Source of the DNA: Shewanella cyperi
GTDB taxonomy: Bacteria > Pseudomonadota > Gammaproteobacteria > Enterobacterales > Shewanellaceae
Assembly (NCBI RefSeq): GCF_017354985.1
Contig: NZ_CP071501.1
Coordinates: forward strand, 1,383,501-1,447,500
Direction of reading: 5' to 3'
Length of the DNA: 64,000 nucleotides
The position numbers were made by a program, and so were the translations under genes. Shown here piece by piece: positions 10,001-18,231 of this stretch (its first letter is position 1; each line of letters begins with the position of its first letter). The notes below the pieces were generated by a model, which searched no databases, was not told the origin of the DNA, and was given only the letters and a program-made list of their open reading frames with translations.

Positions 10001-10056
10001 TGTTTGCCCGCCAGTACGGCAGCCGTTACGCTCTGGGTGCAAGAGTGCGCTTCTAA
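7027..10056 (+). CDS. TonB-dependent receptor, large polysaccharide-type (glucan oligosaccharide uptake)
   Basis: Outer-membrane receptor of 1009 residues of the long class common in polysaccharide loci (1000-residue receptors with the plug signature GKFPDTNLAESLQRITGV). AGAGG lies 7 bases before the ATG. A signal peptide ends near LVLAADE; a TonB box region IEVIEVRGIRGS follows and the plug covers about residues 45-180 (ITVRGFGPEYNLITLNGRQMP, GGLGATVNIITHKP). The barrel ends in ...YALGARVRF with terminal Phe. It lies 88 bases behind the GH16 gene on the same strand, so oligosaccharides released by that enzyme are the expected cargo. It is similar in plan to the receptor at 11126 but the two are clearly diverged. 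Confidence 0.9.
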   Translation: MLDKAFKRNRLSAALAAILGVGAIPLVLAADEAATAADGVVAAQNGAEEETIEVIEVRGIRGSLYRSMDLKRGANGVVDAISAEELGKFPDTNLAESLQRITGVTVSRANGEGSQITVRGFGPEYNLITLNGRQMPGTGYTRSYNLENLSSEGVKTLEVVKTARADTPTGGLGATVNIITHKPLDNPGQSFSFSGKGIYDESNELGDDVTPELAAIYSNTLFDNRFGVMVSVSHQERDFRQQTANSQGWIAQTDNSRLPTLAGDKGIDGRETDADGNPVARFRDAEGNAVAPFFFARDMNFSINDVERERSNGMVTLQFVAADNLILTADYVATRALTASDGFGWGIWNSSTDGAPVIGYELDANGTALYSDIRGGDGSFTANRSTTEVNAESVGLNIDWSPNEAWRFTLDYHNSSNDIDNGADKGLGSAGQVILGSDKLVSKVYDYRTGEVPHFLINWNNGTHVLDAGDIDSNFSQFIHSPGESDIEQVQFNSNWYPEFSEHLVKVDFGAAYTKQTMSGTTAWSGLRGGPGFNPSYAEIFPDAMFVLQDASGLLDALGGGGSELMPDYYYSFNFDEAVARQLAFITPAVAGDNYYSIDPYFDGVDSASLVEEKTLALYLTTQWGFDIGDVPVNVNLGLRYEQTDASSTVKQRVESQVVWASPTEWIMQYAPGGDDNYFTQGGDYNVWLPMLDISAEPLEDVVVRFSAGKTIARPLLGDMVAGRSLSGSPKIGARRGGLGNPGLLPLESVNLDLSLEYYYGDASYAAIGLFHKDVDNFVSRSTAQLTIEGLHDVYDSPRYQEAISQLEAAGTPVSENTIFEQMIANGYGNADGQIVPLASDPLIVWDITSPINSDSKSVQGIELALQHVFGESGFGFGINGTFVEGDVKFDPYSLAQQQPLEGLGDSANFQAFYEKDGLSVKLTYAWRDSYLIGVGQSQGSADAPPQYAKAFGQLDASINYDVNEYLTVFFEGINLNNETEQGYGRFEEQFLFARQYGSRYALGARVRF

Positions 10057-10084
10057 AGCGTTGTCTTTAAAAGAGGCATAAATG

Positions 10085-10114
10085 AAAAACGCCGGGCAAT
10101 GCCCGGCGTTTTTA
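10085..10114. terminator. Bidirectional rho-independent terminator
   Basis: AACGCCGGGC (10088-10097), loop AAT, GCCCGGCGTT (10101-10110), followed by T's on the plus strand and preceded by A's. It serves the receptor gene from the left and the convergent DUF2797 gene from the right. Confidence 0.85.
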
Positions 10115-10135
10115 TTGGCGGCAGATTATCGTTTT

Positions 10136-10954
10136 TCAGTACTCGATACTGACTTCATAACCCGTGTATTTGCGGATATTGATCACCCCGGTATCAAAAA
10201 TCAGGTATTGGCCCTTGATGCCGGTCAGCACGCCCTCAATGATGGGGGCCTTGTCCAGATTGAAAGAGGTCACCTTGGTCGGGAACTTGGTCACCGGGAA
10301 ATCGATGGGCTGGGGTTGGCTGACAAGTTCCTGCACCGCATCCTCGCCATACTCGGCGCGGATGTCCGCAAGCACAGGCGCCACTTCACTGAGTAAACGT
10401 GCAGCTTCGGCGGCCAAATCCATATTGGCATTGTTACCCTTTAGCATGGCCTGCCAGTGGGTTTTGTCGGCCACGTGTTTGGCAATTTCCACTTCAATCA
10501 GACCCGAGATTTTGCGCGAAGCGACCTTGAGGATCGGCAGCCCCTGGGTGGCGCCCTGATCTATCCAGCGGGTAGGGATTTGGGTGTGACGGGTAATACC
10601 GACCTTGAGTCCGGAGGTGTTCGATAGATAGACGAAGTGGGGCACGAAACAATGACTCAGTCCCCACTGCGGCTCACGGCAGGTGCCTTTATCAAAATGG
10701 CAGGTTTCGGGTTTTAGTATGCACATATCGCAGCTGGCGAGCTTTTGCATGCAGACGAAACAATGGCCTTCGGAGTAGCTTTTCTTGGTTTTTCGGCCGC
10801 AATTGCAGCAATAAATATTCCCTGAGTAGATAAGCTGCAATGGCTTGCCTATCAGCGGGTTGAGGGCAACCTCTGTGTCACCTAGCATCAGGAAGTAGTT
10901 GGCTGTGCCCTGGGCGTCGAGCCCGGTACGCATTTTTGTCAATGTGCCTTGCAT
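10136..10954 (-). CDS. DUF2797 domain-containing zinc-ribbon protein
   Basis: Cytosolic protein of 272 residues of the DUF2797 family, function unknown. AAGGA lies upstream of the ATG at 10952-10954. Visible landmarks are two clusters of cysteines (CCNCGRK, CFVCMQK, CDMCILK, residues about 49-85) that look like zinc ligands, followed by a GIY-YIG-like segment (FVYLSNTSGLKVGITRHTQIPTRWIDQGA). It separates the two big receptor genes of the glucan locus but has no obvious link to sugar use, so it is best read as the ancestral neighbour of the PepSY gene. Its 3' end is duplicated at 3905-3973, marking it as the insertion point of the GH16-receptor segment. Confidence 0.85.
   Translation of the reverse strand: MQGTLTKMRTGLDAQGTANYFLMLGDTEVALNPLIGKPLQLIYSGNIYCCNCGRKTKKSYSEGHCFVCMQKLASCDMCILKPETCHFDKGTCREPQWGLSHCFVPHFVYLSNTSGLKVGITRHTQIPTRWIDQGATQGLPILKVASRKISGLIEVEIAKHVADKTHWQAMLKGNNANMDLAAEAARLLSEVAPVLADIRAEYGEDAVQELVSQPQPIDFPVTKFPTKVTSFNLDKAPIIEGVLTGIKGQYLIFDTGVINIRKYTGYEVSIEY
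10154..10222. repeat. 69-bp direct repeat, right copy (intact DUF2797 3' end)
   Basis: This is the 3' coding part of the DUF2797 gene and is 66/69 identical to 3905-3973. It is presumably the original sequence, since it is in frame with the rest of the gene and ends 18 bases before the stop codon region. Confidence 0.9.
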
Positions 10955-11038
10955 GGGGGTCCTTGCGGCTGTTGCTGTGATGGGAAAGTGGTTTTCCCCC
11001 GTGATTATTACCCCAGTGTACCAGCAGCCTTGGTCAAG

Positions 11039-11100
11039 ATAAAAAAAAGCCGCGGCATCAGCCGCGGCAAAGACCTCTCCCGGGGGATGGAAACCCCGGG
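11039..11100 (-). terminator. Terminator of the second glucan receptor gene
   Basis: On the minus strand a CCCGGGG hairpin (11079-11100) is followed by GCCGCGGC-TGAT-GCCGCGGC (11049-11068) and a run of eight T's. The second stem with the T-run is a textbook rho-independent terminator. Confidence 0.88.
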
Positions 11101-11125
11101 ATTTCCCACTTTTACAAGCTTGCTA

Positions 11126-14026
11126 TCAGAAGCTGTAGCGAGCACCGATGGCGTAACGGGCAGCGTTTTGCTGAGCCAGCAGCATTTGCTCCTCGTAGCG
11201 ACCGTAAACGCGCTTTTCCTGCTCCAGAATGTTGATACCTTCAGCGAAGATGGACAGGTTGTCGGTGAGCTGGTAGCTCACGCTGAGGTCCAACTGACCA
11301 AAGGCTTCGGTGAACTGTGGCGCGGGGCCACCGGCTTCTGCCTGACCCATGCCAGAGAGGAAGGTGTCGCGCCAGTTGTAGGCCAGACGCGCCTGCAGAC
11401 CATCTTTCTCATAGAACACGGAGAAGTTGGCGGAGTCTGACATGCCGGGCAGGGCAAATTGCTCATCCACGCGCTCCACATCGTACTTGGTGTCACCGGA
11501 GACCAGGGTATAGTTGATACCCAGACCGAAGCCGGTATCCCAGAGCCAGTGTTGCCAGGCCAGTTCCAGACCGTGGATATTGAGATCTTCCACGTTGTTT
11601 GGCTTGCTGATGTCCCAGCTGGCTATTGGGTCGCCACCAGCCTGGGGCACGCGGCCTTCGGCATTGCCATAACCATTGTCGATCAGCCATTGGAACACGG
11701 CTTCATCGCTTGGGGTCTCGTTGTTGGCGATAAGCTCGGCACGGGCCTGCTCGGCGGCAGCGCCTATGTAAGGATCGCGCAACCAGTCGAATTCCACCTT
11801 GGAAATGGTGTTCACCAGGAAGTTTTCCACTTCTTTGTTGAAGTAGCCTACCGACACATAGCTGGCGTCGTCATAGTAGTATTCCAGCGACAGATCTATG
11901 TTGTTTGAGCTGAATGGTTTAAGGGCCGGGTTACCTGCGAAGCCGGTGCGCGAGCCTACCTTGGGGATGGGTGTCAGCGATGTGGTGGCGCGCATTGAAC
12001 CCAGGGTTGGACGGGTAATGGTGCGGCTGTAGGAGAAGCGGGCAACAACGTCTTCCATCAGCTCCAGATTGATATCCAGATTGGGCAGGAATTCCTTGTA
12101 GTCATGGCTTTCATGGCTGAAGGAGAAATCATCGGCATAGATGGTCTGCCACTCGGTGGGGTTGAGCCACACCAGTTGCTGGGCTTCTTTCTGCATGGAG
12201 CTGGCGGTCACATCGGTTTGCTCATAACGCAGACCTGCAACAATGTTCAGCGGCATGCCGTTGAAGTCGCTGTCGATATTCGCCTGGATATAAGCAGCTG
12301 TGGTGTCTTCCTTAATCAGGTGATCGTCCTGCCAGGGAGCTGCCACATATTCCACGTCGTACAGGGCCTGGGCCTTGTCCATGGCGGCCTGCTGATCGTA
12401 GGTGTAGTAGTAGGGGATCAGCATGTCGCTGCCGCCACCTGAGAAGTCAGACAGGAAGTCCGACCCCAGACCCACGTAGCTGACGTCATCCTTCCACAGG
12501 CCCATATTGCCATACCAACCGGCGCTGATGGGCCCGGTATAGGAACCCTGGGCACGGGTTTCCATGGAGGTGAAGGACAGGCCAAAGTCTATGGATGACA
12601 GGGCGTCGCTCTTCTCATTCACCCAGTGACCGTCGAACTGATACTGGTTGACATCTGTCTCGTTGCGACCGGCACGCACACCGGCAAACAGTGACGCATA
12701 ATGCTCAGGCAACAGGTGGGGTTCACCGGCGGGATTGAGGTTGGCGTAATGGGCTCCCAGCAAAGGGATCTCTGTGCCGGTGGCATCGTAGGTTTTGTCT
12801 GCCACGTTCAGGGCGCCGAGGATGAAGAACACGTTGTCGGCGCTGTTGCCCAGGGTGCCTTCGGCGGTGGCCTTGGAATCATGGGCATCAAATGCCAGCT
12901 CAAGGTTATCTGTGGCCTGCCACTTGATGTTCAGACCCAAAGACTTGTTGATGTTGTCAGAGGCATTCTGTTGCATTGTGCCTGAATAGTCACCGCCCAC
13001 TTCGGTCACATAATCAAAGGTGCCGTTTTCATTGATATGGGCGTAGGTGGCGTTGCCAGGACCGGAGAACCACAGACCCCAGGTGTCGGTGTTGGAGACA
13101 TCGGACAGTTTGGAGTAAGTGTAATCAGCGGTCAGCTCCAGTCGGTCCGATGGGGCATATTGGAATACCAGCTGGGCGTTGCTGCGCTCACGTTCGGTAG
13201 CCTGGCTGGCAAAACCCATGTTGCGGGCATAAAAGGTGTTGCCGTAGGGGTTTTTGCTTTCATTGACCACCACGGCATTGGGGTTCAGTTCACCGTCGAT
13301 GTTCTGGCGCCAGCCATCTATGGTTGCCTTCTTGAGGTTGCTGTCACGCTTCTGGTATGACGCAGTCAGACCCAGACCCAGGGTGTCATCCATAAAGGTA
13401 TTGCTGAAAATACCGGATATTTCAGGAGTTAACTTGCTGCCTTCATCCAGGCCGACTTCATGGTGTCCCTTCACGCTTACCGTGGCCACCAGATCACGGG
13501 TGTCAAAGGGGCGGGCAGTGCGGATATTGATGGTTGAACCTATGCCGCCAGAGCTGATATCGGCCTTACCGGTTTTGTAAATTTCCACACCACTGACGGC
13601 ATCGGATGCCAGGTTGCCAAATTCAAAGGAGCGGGTAGATTCACCGGCCACCTGGGCGGTGGGCATGGTGCGGTTGTTGAGCAGCACCAGGTTAAAGTCG
13701 GGGCCGAAACCACGTACCGTGACCTTGCTGCCCTCGCCGTTGACCCGGTCAATGGACACGCCGGTGATACGTTGCAGTGATTCTGCCAGGTTGGTATCCG
13801 GAAACTTACCTATGTCTTCGGCCGAAATGGCATCAACCACACCGGCAGACTGGCGCTTGAGCTCCATCGATTTGGCCTGGGAACCACGTATACCGGTTAC
13901 CTGGATAACTTCGATGTTGCTGTCTTCTGGTGCATCGGCCGCGTACACGGGAACAGCGGTCAACAGACCCAGTCCCAATGACAGGCTGGTGGCCAACTTG
14001 GTTTTTTTGAATTGTTTTTGTCGCAT
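11126..14026 (-). CDS. TonB-dependent receptor, large polysaccharide-type
   Basis: Outer-membrane receptor of 966 residues. The ATG at 14024-14026 is preferred over upstream in-frame starts because GGGAGAGGA precedes it and the protein then starts MRQKQFKKTKLATSLSLGLG, a good signal peptide ending at VYAADA. TonB-box-like IEVIQVTGIRGS leads into the plug (GKFPDTNLAESLQRITGVSI, VTVRGFGPDFNLVLLNNRTMP, GGIGSTINIRTARP) and a long barrel ending ARYAIGARYSF. A perfect LacI-type operator lies about 100 bases upstream at 14128, so it belongs to the glucan regulon even though it stands alone on this strand. Likely cargo is beta-gluco-oligosaccharide. Confidence 0.9.
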   Translation of the reverse strand: MRQKQFKKTKLATSLSLGLGLLTAVPVYAADAPEDSNIEVIQVTGIRGSQAKSMELKRQSAGVVDAISAEDIGKFPDTNLAESLQRITGVSIDRVNGEGSKVTVRGFGPDFNLVLLNNRTMPTAQVAGESTRSFEFGNLASDAVSGVEIYKTGKADISSGGIGSTINIRTARPFDTRDLVATVSVKGHHEVGLDEGSKLTPEISGIFSNTFMDDTLGLGLTASYQKRDSNLKKATIDGWRQNIDGELNPNAVVVNESKNPYGNTFYARNMGFASQATERERSNAQLVFQYAPSDRLELTADYTYSKLSDVSNTDTWGLWFSGPGNATYAHINENGTFDYVTEVGGDYSGTMQQNASDNINKSLGLNIKWQATDNLELAFDAHDSKATAEGTLGNSADNVFFILGALNVADKTYDATGTEIPLLGAHYANLNPAGEPHLLPEHYASLFAGVRAGRNETDVNQYQFDGHWVNEKSDALSSIDFGLSFTSMETRAQGSYTGPISAGWYGNMGLWKDDVSYVGLGSDFLSDFSGGGSDMLIPYYYTYDQQAAMDKAQALYDVEYVAAPWQDDHLIKEDTTAAYIQANIDSDFNGMPLNIVAGLRYEQTDVTASSMQKEAQQLVWLNPTEWQTIYADDFSFSHESHDYKEFLPNLDINLELMEDVVARFSYSRTITRPTLGSMRATTSLTPIPKVGSRTGFAGNPALKPFSSNNIDLSLEYYYDDASYVSVGYFNKEVENFLVNTISKVEFDWLRDPYIGAAAEQARAELIANNETPSDEAVFQWLIDNGYGNAEGRVPQAGGDPIASWDISKPNNVEDLNIHGLELAWQHWLWDTGFGLGINYTLVSGDTKYDVERVDEQFALPGMSDSANFSVFYEKDGLQARLAYNWRDTFLSGMGQAEAGGPAPQFTEAFGQLDLSVSYQLTDNLSIFAEGINILEQEKRVYGRYEEQMLLAQQNAARYAIGARYSF

Positions 14027-14127
14027 CGGTTCCTCTCCCTCAGACCTTGGCCGCAGTACACAGTCTGGGCCAATTTTAATGATTAGCCTGCTTTTACGCC
14101 GGCATACCACAACCGCTGCCAGCACAA

Positions 14128-14143
14128 ATGTAAGCGCTTACAT
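14128..14143. promoter_or_regulatory. LacI-family operator upstream of receptor 2
   Basis: Perfect 16-bp palindrome ATGTAAGCGCTTACAT, identical to the core of the 4196 site, about 100 bases upstream of the receptor start on the minus strand. Confidence 0.87.
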
Positions 14144-14260
14144 AAAGTAGGGTAAGGTCAATTTGATGTCAATCATCTTGTTGGTAAATGTTTAATATAT
14201 GTTGCATTAGCCCTTGCTTATTCGGACTTAATGTTTTGATTTAATGTGAAAATGAAAATA

Positions 14261-14290
14261 AAAAAAGCGAGGAAGAAAATCCTCGCTTTA
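14261..14290 (-). terminator. Terminator of the GH1-GPH-LacI operon
   Basis: On the minus strand AAAGCGAGGA-TTTTC-TTCCTCGCTTTTTTT forms a stem with a T-run directly after the LacI gene. Confidence 0.88.
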
Positions 14291-14307
14291 ATGAGTTGCA
14301 ACGCCGT

Positions 14308-15309
14308 TCAGCTCAGCTTGGCCACCGAATCACGCACCACAAGTTCGGGTTCAAATTTGTGGTTGAACACGGCATCGCGGCAATCGTACACCTGCTGCAA
14401 TACCCAGTTGGCGGCCATCTTGCCCATGGACTGGATGGGGTTGGTAACCGTGGTCAGTTTGGGGGAGATATAACGGGGGAAGGGGATGTTGTCGAAGCCC
14501 ACAAAGGAAATATCTTCAGGCACCCGCAGGCCGCGCTCCAGGCACAGGGCAATGGCACCCGAGGCCATCTGATCGTTGGCGCAGACCACGGCCGTGAACG
14601 GCTTGCCGCTGTCCAACAGTTTGGCCATGCCTTCATAGCCGCCTTCCTCGATAAAGTTGCCCTCATGGAACAGGGCCTCATCGAAGGGAATGCCTTTTTC
14701 CGCCAGCGCCTGCTTGTGACCCTGCAGACGCTCACGGGCATCAAGTTTGAACAGGGGGCCGGAAATGTAGGCCACCTGGCGGTGCCCGGCATCCAACACA
14801 AAGCGGCTGGCCAGATAGCCCCCCCTGAGGTTGTCCAGATGGACACAGTATTCGGCAATGCCATCCACCATGCGATTGATCAGCACCACAGGGGTCTTTC
14901 CCCGGCACAGCTGCACCAGATAGTCATTGCTGACGATTTCCGCATCCACGATCAGTGCGTCACATCCCCTTGAGAGCAGAAACTCGACGGCATCTTTTTC
15001 CTGGGCCTCATCGCTGTGGCCGGCGGCGATGATCACATGCTTGTTTGCCGCCCGCAACACGGACTCCACTTCCCGCATCATGGGGCCGTAAAAGGGACCG
15101 TCCAGTTGCGATACCAACACCCCCACGCTGTTGGAACGGTTGGAGGCCAGGGACTGAGCTATGGTATTGGGCCTGTAGTCCAGCTGCTCCATGGCATCCA
15201 TGACCTTTTGACGGGTCTTGTCGCTGACCTTGCCGGTGTTGTTTACCACCCGGGACACTGTGGCCAGAGAAACCCCCGCCAGAAAGGAGACGTCGTAAAT
15301 TGTGGCCAT
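14308..15309 (-). CDS. LacI-family transcriptional regulator of the glucan locus
   Basis: DNA-binding repressor of 333 residues. The ATG at 15307-15309 is chosen because AAGGAAAG lies upstream and the protein then starts exactly with the helix-turn-helix MATIYDVSFLAGVSLATVSRVVNNTGKVS. The hinge helix region YRPNTIAQSLASNRS follows near residue 48-62, then a periplasmic-binding-protein-like sensor domain with GVLVSQLDGPFY and VCANDQMASGAI. It is the last gene of an operon with GH1 and a GPH symporter, 22 bases behind the latter. Three matching palindromes (4196, 14128, 18123) are its likely operators. The inducer is probably a beta-glucoside such as laminaribiose or glucose; this is inference from context. 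Confidence 0.9.
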   Translation of the reverse strand: MATIYDVSFLAGVSLATVSRVVNNTGKVSDKTRQKVMDAMEQLDYRPNTIAQSLASNRSNSVGVLVSQLDGPFYGPMMREVESVLRAANKHVIIAAGHSDEAQEKDAVEFLLSRGCDALIVDAEIVSNDYLVQLCRGKTPVVLINRMVDGIAEYCVHLDNLRGGYLASRFVLDAGHRQVAYISGPLFKLDARERLQGHKQALAEKGIPFDEALFHEGNFIEEGGYEGMAKLLDSGKPFTAVVCANDQMASGAIALCLERGLRVPEDISFVGFDNIPFPRYISPKLTTVTNPIQSMGKMAANWVLQQVYDCRDAVFNHKFEPELVVRDSVAKLS

Positions 15310-15331
15310 AAGGCTGACTTTCCTTGGATCT

Positions 15332-16663
15332 TTATGCGCTTGATTGCTGCTCCAGAGCCTGGTGTATTTCAGCAACCCTTTGGCCGTTCAGTGTATATCG
15401 TCTCATGACAAAGGCAACCAGCACCGAACCTATTGCCGGGTAGAAGGTGAAACAGAGCAGGATCCCGGACAAGGTTTGCTCAGATTGGGCCTGATCGGCC
15501 TGGTAGCCATAGGCCGCCAGCAACCAACCGGCCAGGGCTCCGCCAATGGCCAGGCCCATCTTGATGAAGAAAATCACCGAAGAGTACACCAGGCCCGTGG
15601 TTCTGATGCCTGTTTTATATTGTCCATAGTCCACGGTATCGGCCATTTTGGCCCACAGCAGCGGTGTGCCCATGTTGATGGTGAAGTTCCAGGCCCCGTA
15701 CAGCAGCAATGCCGGAATATAATCCGCGGCCGGCACGAACCAGGCCAGGCTGCACAGCACTGCCGCCGCCAACTGCAAGCGGATATAGGCCTTGACCTTG
15801 CACATGCGATCGGACAACCACTTGGCCAGTGCCATGCCAAACAAATTGCCGATAACCCCAGTGGTCACGAAGACGCTGATCATCTCCCCCTGATTGAGGA
15901 AATATTTAACGTAGTAGATGGCAAGGGTGGTTTTGAGCACTATGCCGGTCAGCAAAAAGATGGCCGCCGCCGACAAGACCCGCCATTGATCATTGGCCCA
16001 CAGGGCCTTCATGGCGAGCTTGAGATTGCTGCCTGAATCTTCCACCTTTCGGTCCCGCTCACGGGTACCGGCAAAGCAGGCAAGAAACATCAGGGTGCCC
16101 ACTATGCTCATGGCGAGCATGGTCAATTGATAACCCTTGGCCTTATCCCCGTTGCCAAACCAGTCCACCAGGGGCAGGGTGAGGGCGCTCACCATCAAAC
16201 CGCCAAGCATGGCAAACACAAAGCGATAGGTCTGTACCGACACCCGCTCGGCCGGATCCGTGGTCAGGGTCGCCCCCAGGGCACAGTAGGGAATATTGAT
16301 GGCGGTATAGGCCAGCATCAGCAGGGCGTAGGTCAGCAGGGCATAGAGTTCCTTGCCGCTTTGACTGAAGTCCGGGGTGGTAAAGGCCAGCACGCTGATG
16401 GCGCCAAAGGGGAAGGCAAACCACAGCAGGTAGGGGCGGTAGCGCCCCCAGCGGCTTTGGGTGCGATCGGCCAGGTAGCCCATCAGGGGATCGGTGACCG
16501 CATCCATCACCCGCACCGCCAGGAACATGGTGCCGACAAAGGCCGCCGATATGCCAAAGATATCGGTGTAAAAGAAGGTCAGAAACAGCATAACCGTCTG
16601 GAATATGATGTTGCTGGCGGTATCGCCGAGCCCGTAGGCGACTTTCTCTCTGACGCTTAACAT
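15332..16663 (-). CDS. GPH-family sugar:cation symporter (MFS)
   Basis: Inner-membrane transporter of 443 residues with about 12 helices, of the glycoside-pentoside-hexuronide family (MelB-like). It starts [19 protein letters not shown], the hallmark opening of the family, and carries [30 protein letters not shown], where the aspartates bind the coupling cation. It sits 13 bases after the GH1 stop in the same operon, so a beta-linked disaccharide (laminaribiose, cellobiose or gentiobiose) that GH1 then hydrolyses is the probable substrate. Confidence 0.88.
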   Translation of the reverse strand: MLSVREKVAYGLGDTASNIIFQTVMLFLTFFYTDIFGISAAFVGTMFLAVRVMDAVTDPLMGYLADRTQSRWGRYRPYLLWFAFPFGAISVLAFTTPDFSQSGKELYALLTYALLMLAYTAINIPYCALGATLTTDPAERVSVQTYRFVFAMLGGLMVSALTLPLVDWFGNGDKAKGYQLTMLAMSIVGTLMFLACFAGTRERDRKVEDSGSNLKLAMKALWANDQWRVLSAAAIFLLTGIVLKTTLAIYYVKYFLNQGEMISVFVTTGVIGNLFGMALAKWLSDRMCKVKAYIRLQLAAAVLCSLAWFVPAADYIPALLLYGAWNFTINMGTPLLWAKMADTVDYGQYKTGIRTTGLVYSSVIFFIKMGLAIGGALAGWLLAAYGYQADQAQSEQTLSGILLCFTFYPAIGSVLVAFVMRRYTLNGQRVAEIHQALEQQSSA

Positions 16664-16676
16664 GCTGCCTCCCGGG

Positions 16677-18035
16677 CTATTTGGTTAATGATGCACGTTT
16701 TTGTGTCATCAGGCCACGGTATGCCTGGGCACTGGATTTGAGCACCCTTGCCTGGCTCTGATAATCCACATACACCAGCCCAAAGCGTTTGTTATAGCCC
16801 TCGGCCCATTCAAAATTGTCCATCAAGCTCCAGGCAAAATACCCGCGGATATCGACTCCGTCGCGGATGGCGGCGTCCACCGCCAGCAGGTGCGTTTGCA
16901 AGTAATCCAGGCGCATGGGATCGTGGACTGCGCCGTCCACCAACTTGTCATCTTCGGCCGCACCGTTCTCCGTGATGAAAATCGGCGGCAGGGTAAAGGC
17001 CTTATTGAGTGACACCAGCAGGTCGGTCAGTGCCGCCGGCACTATTTCCCAGCCCATGGCGGTGCGGGGTACCCCCTCAATGCGGACCTCTTCAAAGCCC
17101 AGATCGCCACCGGCACGGTACACATTACGGGTGTAATAGTTTATCCCCAGATAGTCCAGTGGCGCACTGATGATAGCCATATCGCCGTCCTCTATGGGCG
17201 GACGTTCATCGCTTGCCAACGCCTCCATGATGTCCGGGTAACGTCCTTCCATCAAGGGTTGCAGGTACCAGAGATTGAAATACTCATGGGCCAGTTGGGC
17301 GGCGCGGGTATCGGCCTCGCAATCGCTTTGGGGATAGGCCGGACCGAAGTTCAGCACTATGCCCGCCAGCGCCTTGGGAGCCAGTTGCCTGAGTTCAGCC
17401 ATCGCCAGACCATGGCCGAGCAATAAATGATGGGCGGCAGAGCGTCCCATGGCCCGGCTTTGGTGGCCGGGGGCATGTATGCCGGTTTCGTAACCGAGAA
17501 ACGCACTGCAGAAGGGTTCATTGAGTGTCGAGTAGGCATATACCCTGTCACCAAAGGCCAGTGCCACGGCCCGCACGTAATGGGCAAAGGCATGGGCCGT
17601 ATCCCGGTTCAGCCAGCCGCCTTTGTCTTCCAGGTATTGGGGTAGATCCCAGTGGTACAAGGTCACAAAGGGCTTGATGCCACGGCGGTTAAGTTCATCG
17701 AGCAGGTCAATGTAGAAGGCCATGCCGTCCCGGTTGACGCTGCCATCGGCGTGCATCACCCGGCCCCAGGACACCGACAGTCGGTAGGCATCGACCCCCA
17801 GGTTATCAATCAGATCCACATCGTCACGCCACAGGCGCACATGATCGCAGGCGACGCTGCCGTCGGAGCCGTCGGCAATTTTGCCCGCAGTGGCACAAAA
17901 GGTATCCCAGATACAGGGCAGGCGACTGTCGGCCGCCCCTTCTATCTGGAAGGACGCTGTTGCCACGCCAAACAAGAAGTTATCGCTCATCATGGGCGAG
18001 TCAGCCGGCAGTTTGAAAGGGGGGATCTGTGTCAT
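16677..18035 (-). CDS. GH1 beta-glucosidase
   Basis: Cytosolic family 1 glycosidase of 452 residues (usual length 440-480) that releases glucose from beta-linked di- and oligosaccharides. The ATG at 18033-18035 follows an AGGA site and yields [10 protein letters not shown]; an in-frame upstream start exists but has no ribosome site. Catalytic residues are visible: acid/base E173 in TLNEP and nucleophile E356 in [23 protein letters not shown], the N-terminal signature, is at about residue 20. No signal peptide. First gene of the GH1-GPH-LacI operon and divergent from gluP, with an operator between them. Confidence 0.93.
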   Translation of the reverse strand: MTQIPPFKLPADSPMMSDNFLFGVATASFQIEGAADSRLPCIWDTFCATAGKIADGSDGSVACDHVRLWRDDVDLIDNLGVDAYRLSVSWGRVMHADGSVNRDGMAFYIDLLDELNRRGIKPFVTLYHWDLPQYLEDKGGWLNRDTAHAFAHYVRAVALAFGDRVYAYSTLNEPFCSAFLGYETGIHAPGHQSRAMGRSAAHHLLLGHGLAMAELRQLAPKALAGIVLNFGPAYPQSDCEADTRAAQLAHEYFNLWYLQPLMEGRYPDIMEALASDERPPIEDGDMAIISAPLDYLGINYYTRNVYRAGGDLGFEEVRIEGVPRTAMGWEIVPAALTDLLVSLNKAFTLPPIFITENGAAEDDKLVDGAVHDPMRLDYLQTHLLAVDAAIRDGVDIRGYFAWSLMDNFEWAEGYNKRFGLVYVDYQSQARVLKSSAQAYRGLMTQKRASLTK

Positions 18036-18122
18036 GGTTGTTGTTTCCTGGTGGTCAATCCCGGCATCGAGGCACATTTCCGGGGGTAAAATTTGTTGAC
18101 ATTAGTAAAGCCGATGTTAAAA

Positions 18123-18138
18123 ATGAAAGCGCTTACAT
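18123..18138. promoter_or_regulatory. LacI-family operator in the GH1/GluP divergent promoter region
   Basis: ATGAAAGCGCTTACAT differs from the perfect palindromes at 4196 and 14128 by one base in the left half. It lies 87 bases upstream of GH1 and 93 upstream of the hexose transporter, so one site could control both operons. Confidence 0.8.
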
Positions 18139-18231
18139 TAATCTAGTGGCAGATGAAACAAAGGTCAATGCCAAGGTGCCCAAGCCACCTGGTGGACCGA
18201 CAAGCCACAGTGTCATTCAAGGGGAGAAAAG

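Noticed and set aside
10082..10559. Plus-strand frames opposite DUF2797
   Set aside because: Antisense shadows; the minus frame has the cysteine motifs and ribosome site.
14246..14473. Plus frame over the LacI terminator
   Set aside because: Starts in the A-rich terminator loop and is antisense to the regulator.
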